A DNA stretch of 32,527 nucleotides from Fibrobacteria bacterium (GTDB lineage Bacteria; Fibrobacterota; Fibrobacteria; UBA11236; JADFYW01): the NCBI GenBank assembly GCA_015232855.1, contig JADFYW010000039.1:1-32527 (forward strand). Direction: 5' to 3'. Below, in pieces: positions 32,184 to 32,527 of this stretch. The notes under the pieces are model-generated. The model searched no databases, was not told the origin of the DNA, and was given only the letters and a program-made list of their open reading frames with translations. The position numbers and the translations under genes are program-made. How positions within the stretch are numbered: the first letter of the stretch is position 1; each line of letters begins with the position of its first letter.

Positions 32184-32527
32184 ATGATAAATACCGGTTT
32201 AATGAAGAATATTTACTTCTGGATGGCAGGATTATTTCTTTTTTGCCTTTTTCATGAGGTTTCAGCATATTCTTTTAACCGAAATCAGTCTCATTTAAAC
32301 TGGAAAGTGGCCGAAACAGAACATTTCCGGTTTTATTTTGATAAAAAAATGGAGCCAGTCGCTGAGTATGTGGCAGGAATTGCGGAGAATCTCTATAAAA
32401 GTAAAATAGATCGCTATAATATTGTATTACCGGGGAAAGTAGAATTTGTAGTACGAGAGGATGTGGTTTCTAATGGTTTCGCCAATCCTTATCAAAATAC
32501 CTTGAATATCTGGGTCTCAGACTGGGG
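32184..32527 (+). CDS. 5' end of exported peptidase-MA/TolB-like protein, cut by window
   Basis: An open frame runs from ATG 32184 to the right edge (114 codons). Residues about 7-31 form a signal peptide (MKNIYFWMAGLFLFCLFHEV then S-A), so the in-frame ATG at 32202 may be the true start. The mature sequence (WKVAETEHFRFYFDKKMEP, then IAENLYKSKIDRYN, VEFVVREDVVSNGFANPYQN, LNIWVSDWG) resembles the N-terminus of exported proteins with a gluzincin-type peptidase-MA domain followed by a TolB-like propeller, known in FCB bacteria. The HExxH-type motif would lie downstream of the window, so activity cannot be judged. It is divergent from purM, with 100 bp between. Confidence 0.7.
   Translation, partial: MINTGLMKNIYFWMAGLFLFCLFHEVSAYSFNRNQSHLNWKVAETEHFRFYFDKKMEPVAEYVAGIAENLYKSKIDRYNIVLPGKVEFVVREDVVSNGFANPYQNTLNIWVSDW

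Overview
The window looks like chromosomal DNA from a flagellated, diderm bacterium of the FCB superphylum. Fibrobacterota (Chitinivibrionia-like) is my best guess. The reasons are the large secreted protein ending in a YPNPF...-type FlgD-Ig/T9SS-like C-terminal domain with a KLAVIR end, the moderately AT-rich DNA, the envelope genes (heptosyltransferase-like GT9, CsgG-like lipoprotein-type protein) and a sigma-54 flagellar promoter. The taxonomy is inference: there is no rRNA or other marker here.

Layout. (1) 1-2391: a tightly packed signalling cassette of two tandem Rcp1-type single-domain response regulators (the first cut by the window edge) and a receiver-kinase-receiver hybrid. (2) 2388-2549: a 162-bp MITE/REP-like inverted-repeat element whose edge supplies the hybrid kinase's stop codon. 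(3) 2619-5243: mutS on the minus strand, with a credible sigma-70-type promoter and a leader hairpin. (4) 5556-6068: a small secreted CsgG/LpoB-like protein. (5) 6230-9865: an operon of an exported VWA-domain protein, a membrane histidine kinase and a PhoB/OmpR-type regulator. It is preceded by three tandem 11-bp direct repeats (TTTTACA-type) that look like a PhoP/PhoB-class operator, which suggests autoregulation. (6) 9991-12289: NfeD-like protein plus two adjacent stomatin/SPFH paralogues, ending in a terminator-like hairpin. (7) 12536-14318: a secreted beta-rich hypothetical protein and a small putative lipoprotein. (8) 14368-17085, minus strand: small membrane-anchored protein, MBOAT O-acyltransferase (AlgI type) and SGNH hydrolase, probably a surface-polysaccharide acetylation unit. 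(9) 17343-18653: a 4-oxalocrotonate-tautomerase-like protein and, convergent to it, a GT9 glycosyltransferase.

(10) 19039-31031: a flagellar basal-body/export operon, flgB-flgC-orf124-fliE-fliF-fliG-fliH-fliI-fliJ, followed with a 4-nt ATGA overlap by a 1615-residue exported protein. A near-perfect sigma-54 promoter (GG-N10-GC) lies about 35 bp upstream of flgB, with inverted repeats at enhancer distance. fliG has a 201-bp leader with a sigma-70-like promoter of its own. (11) 31058-32083: purM on the minus strand. (12) 32184-end: the 5' part of a divergent exported protein resembling peptidase-MA/TolB-like proteins.

The most notable items are the unrecognised 124-aa gene inside the basal-body operon, the giant sorting-domain protein translationally coupled to fliJ, the VWA-kinase-regulator operon with its direct-repeat operator, the doubled SPFH genes behind nfeD, and the MITE/REP-like element. 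No tRNA, rRNA, CRISPR array, prophage or transposase gene was seen.
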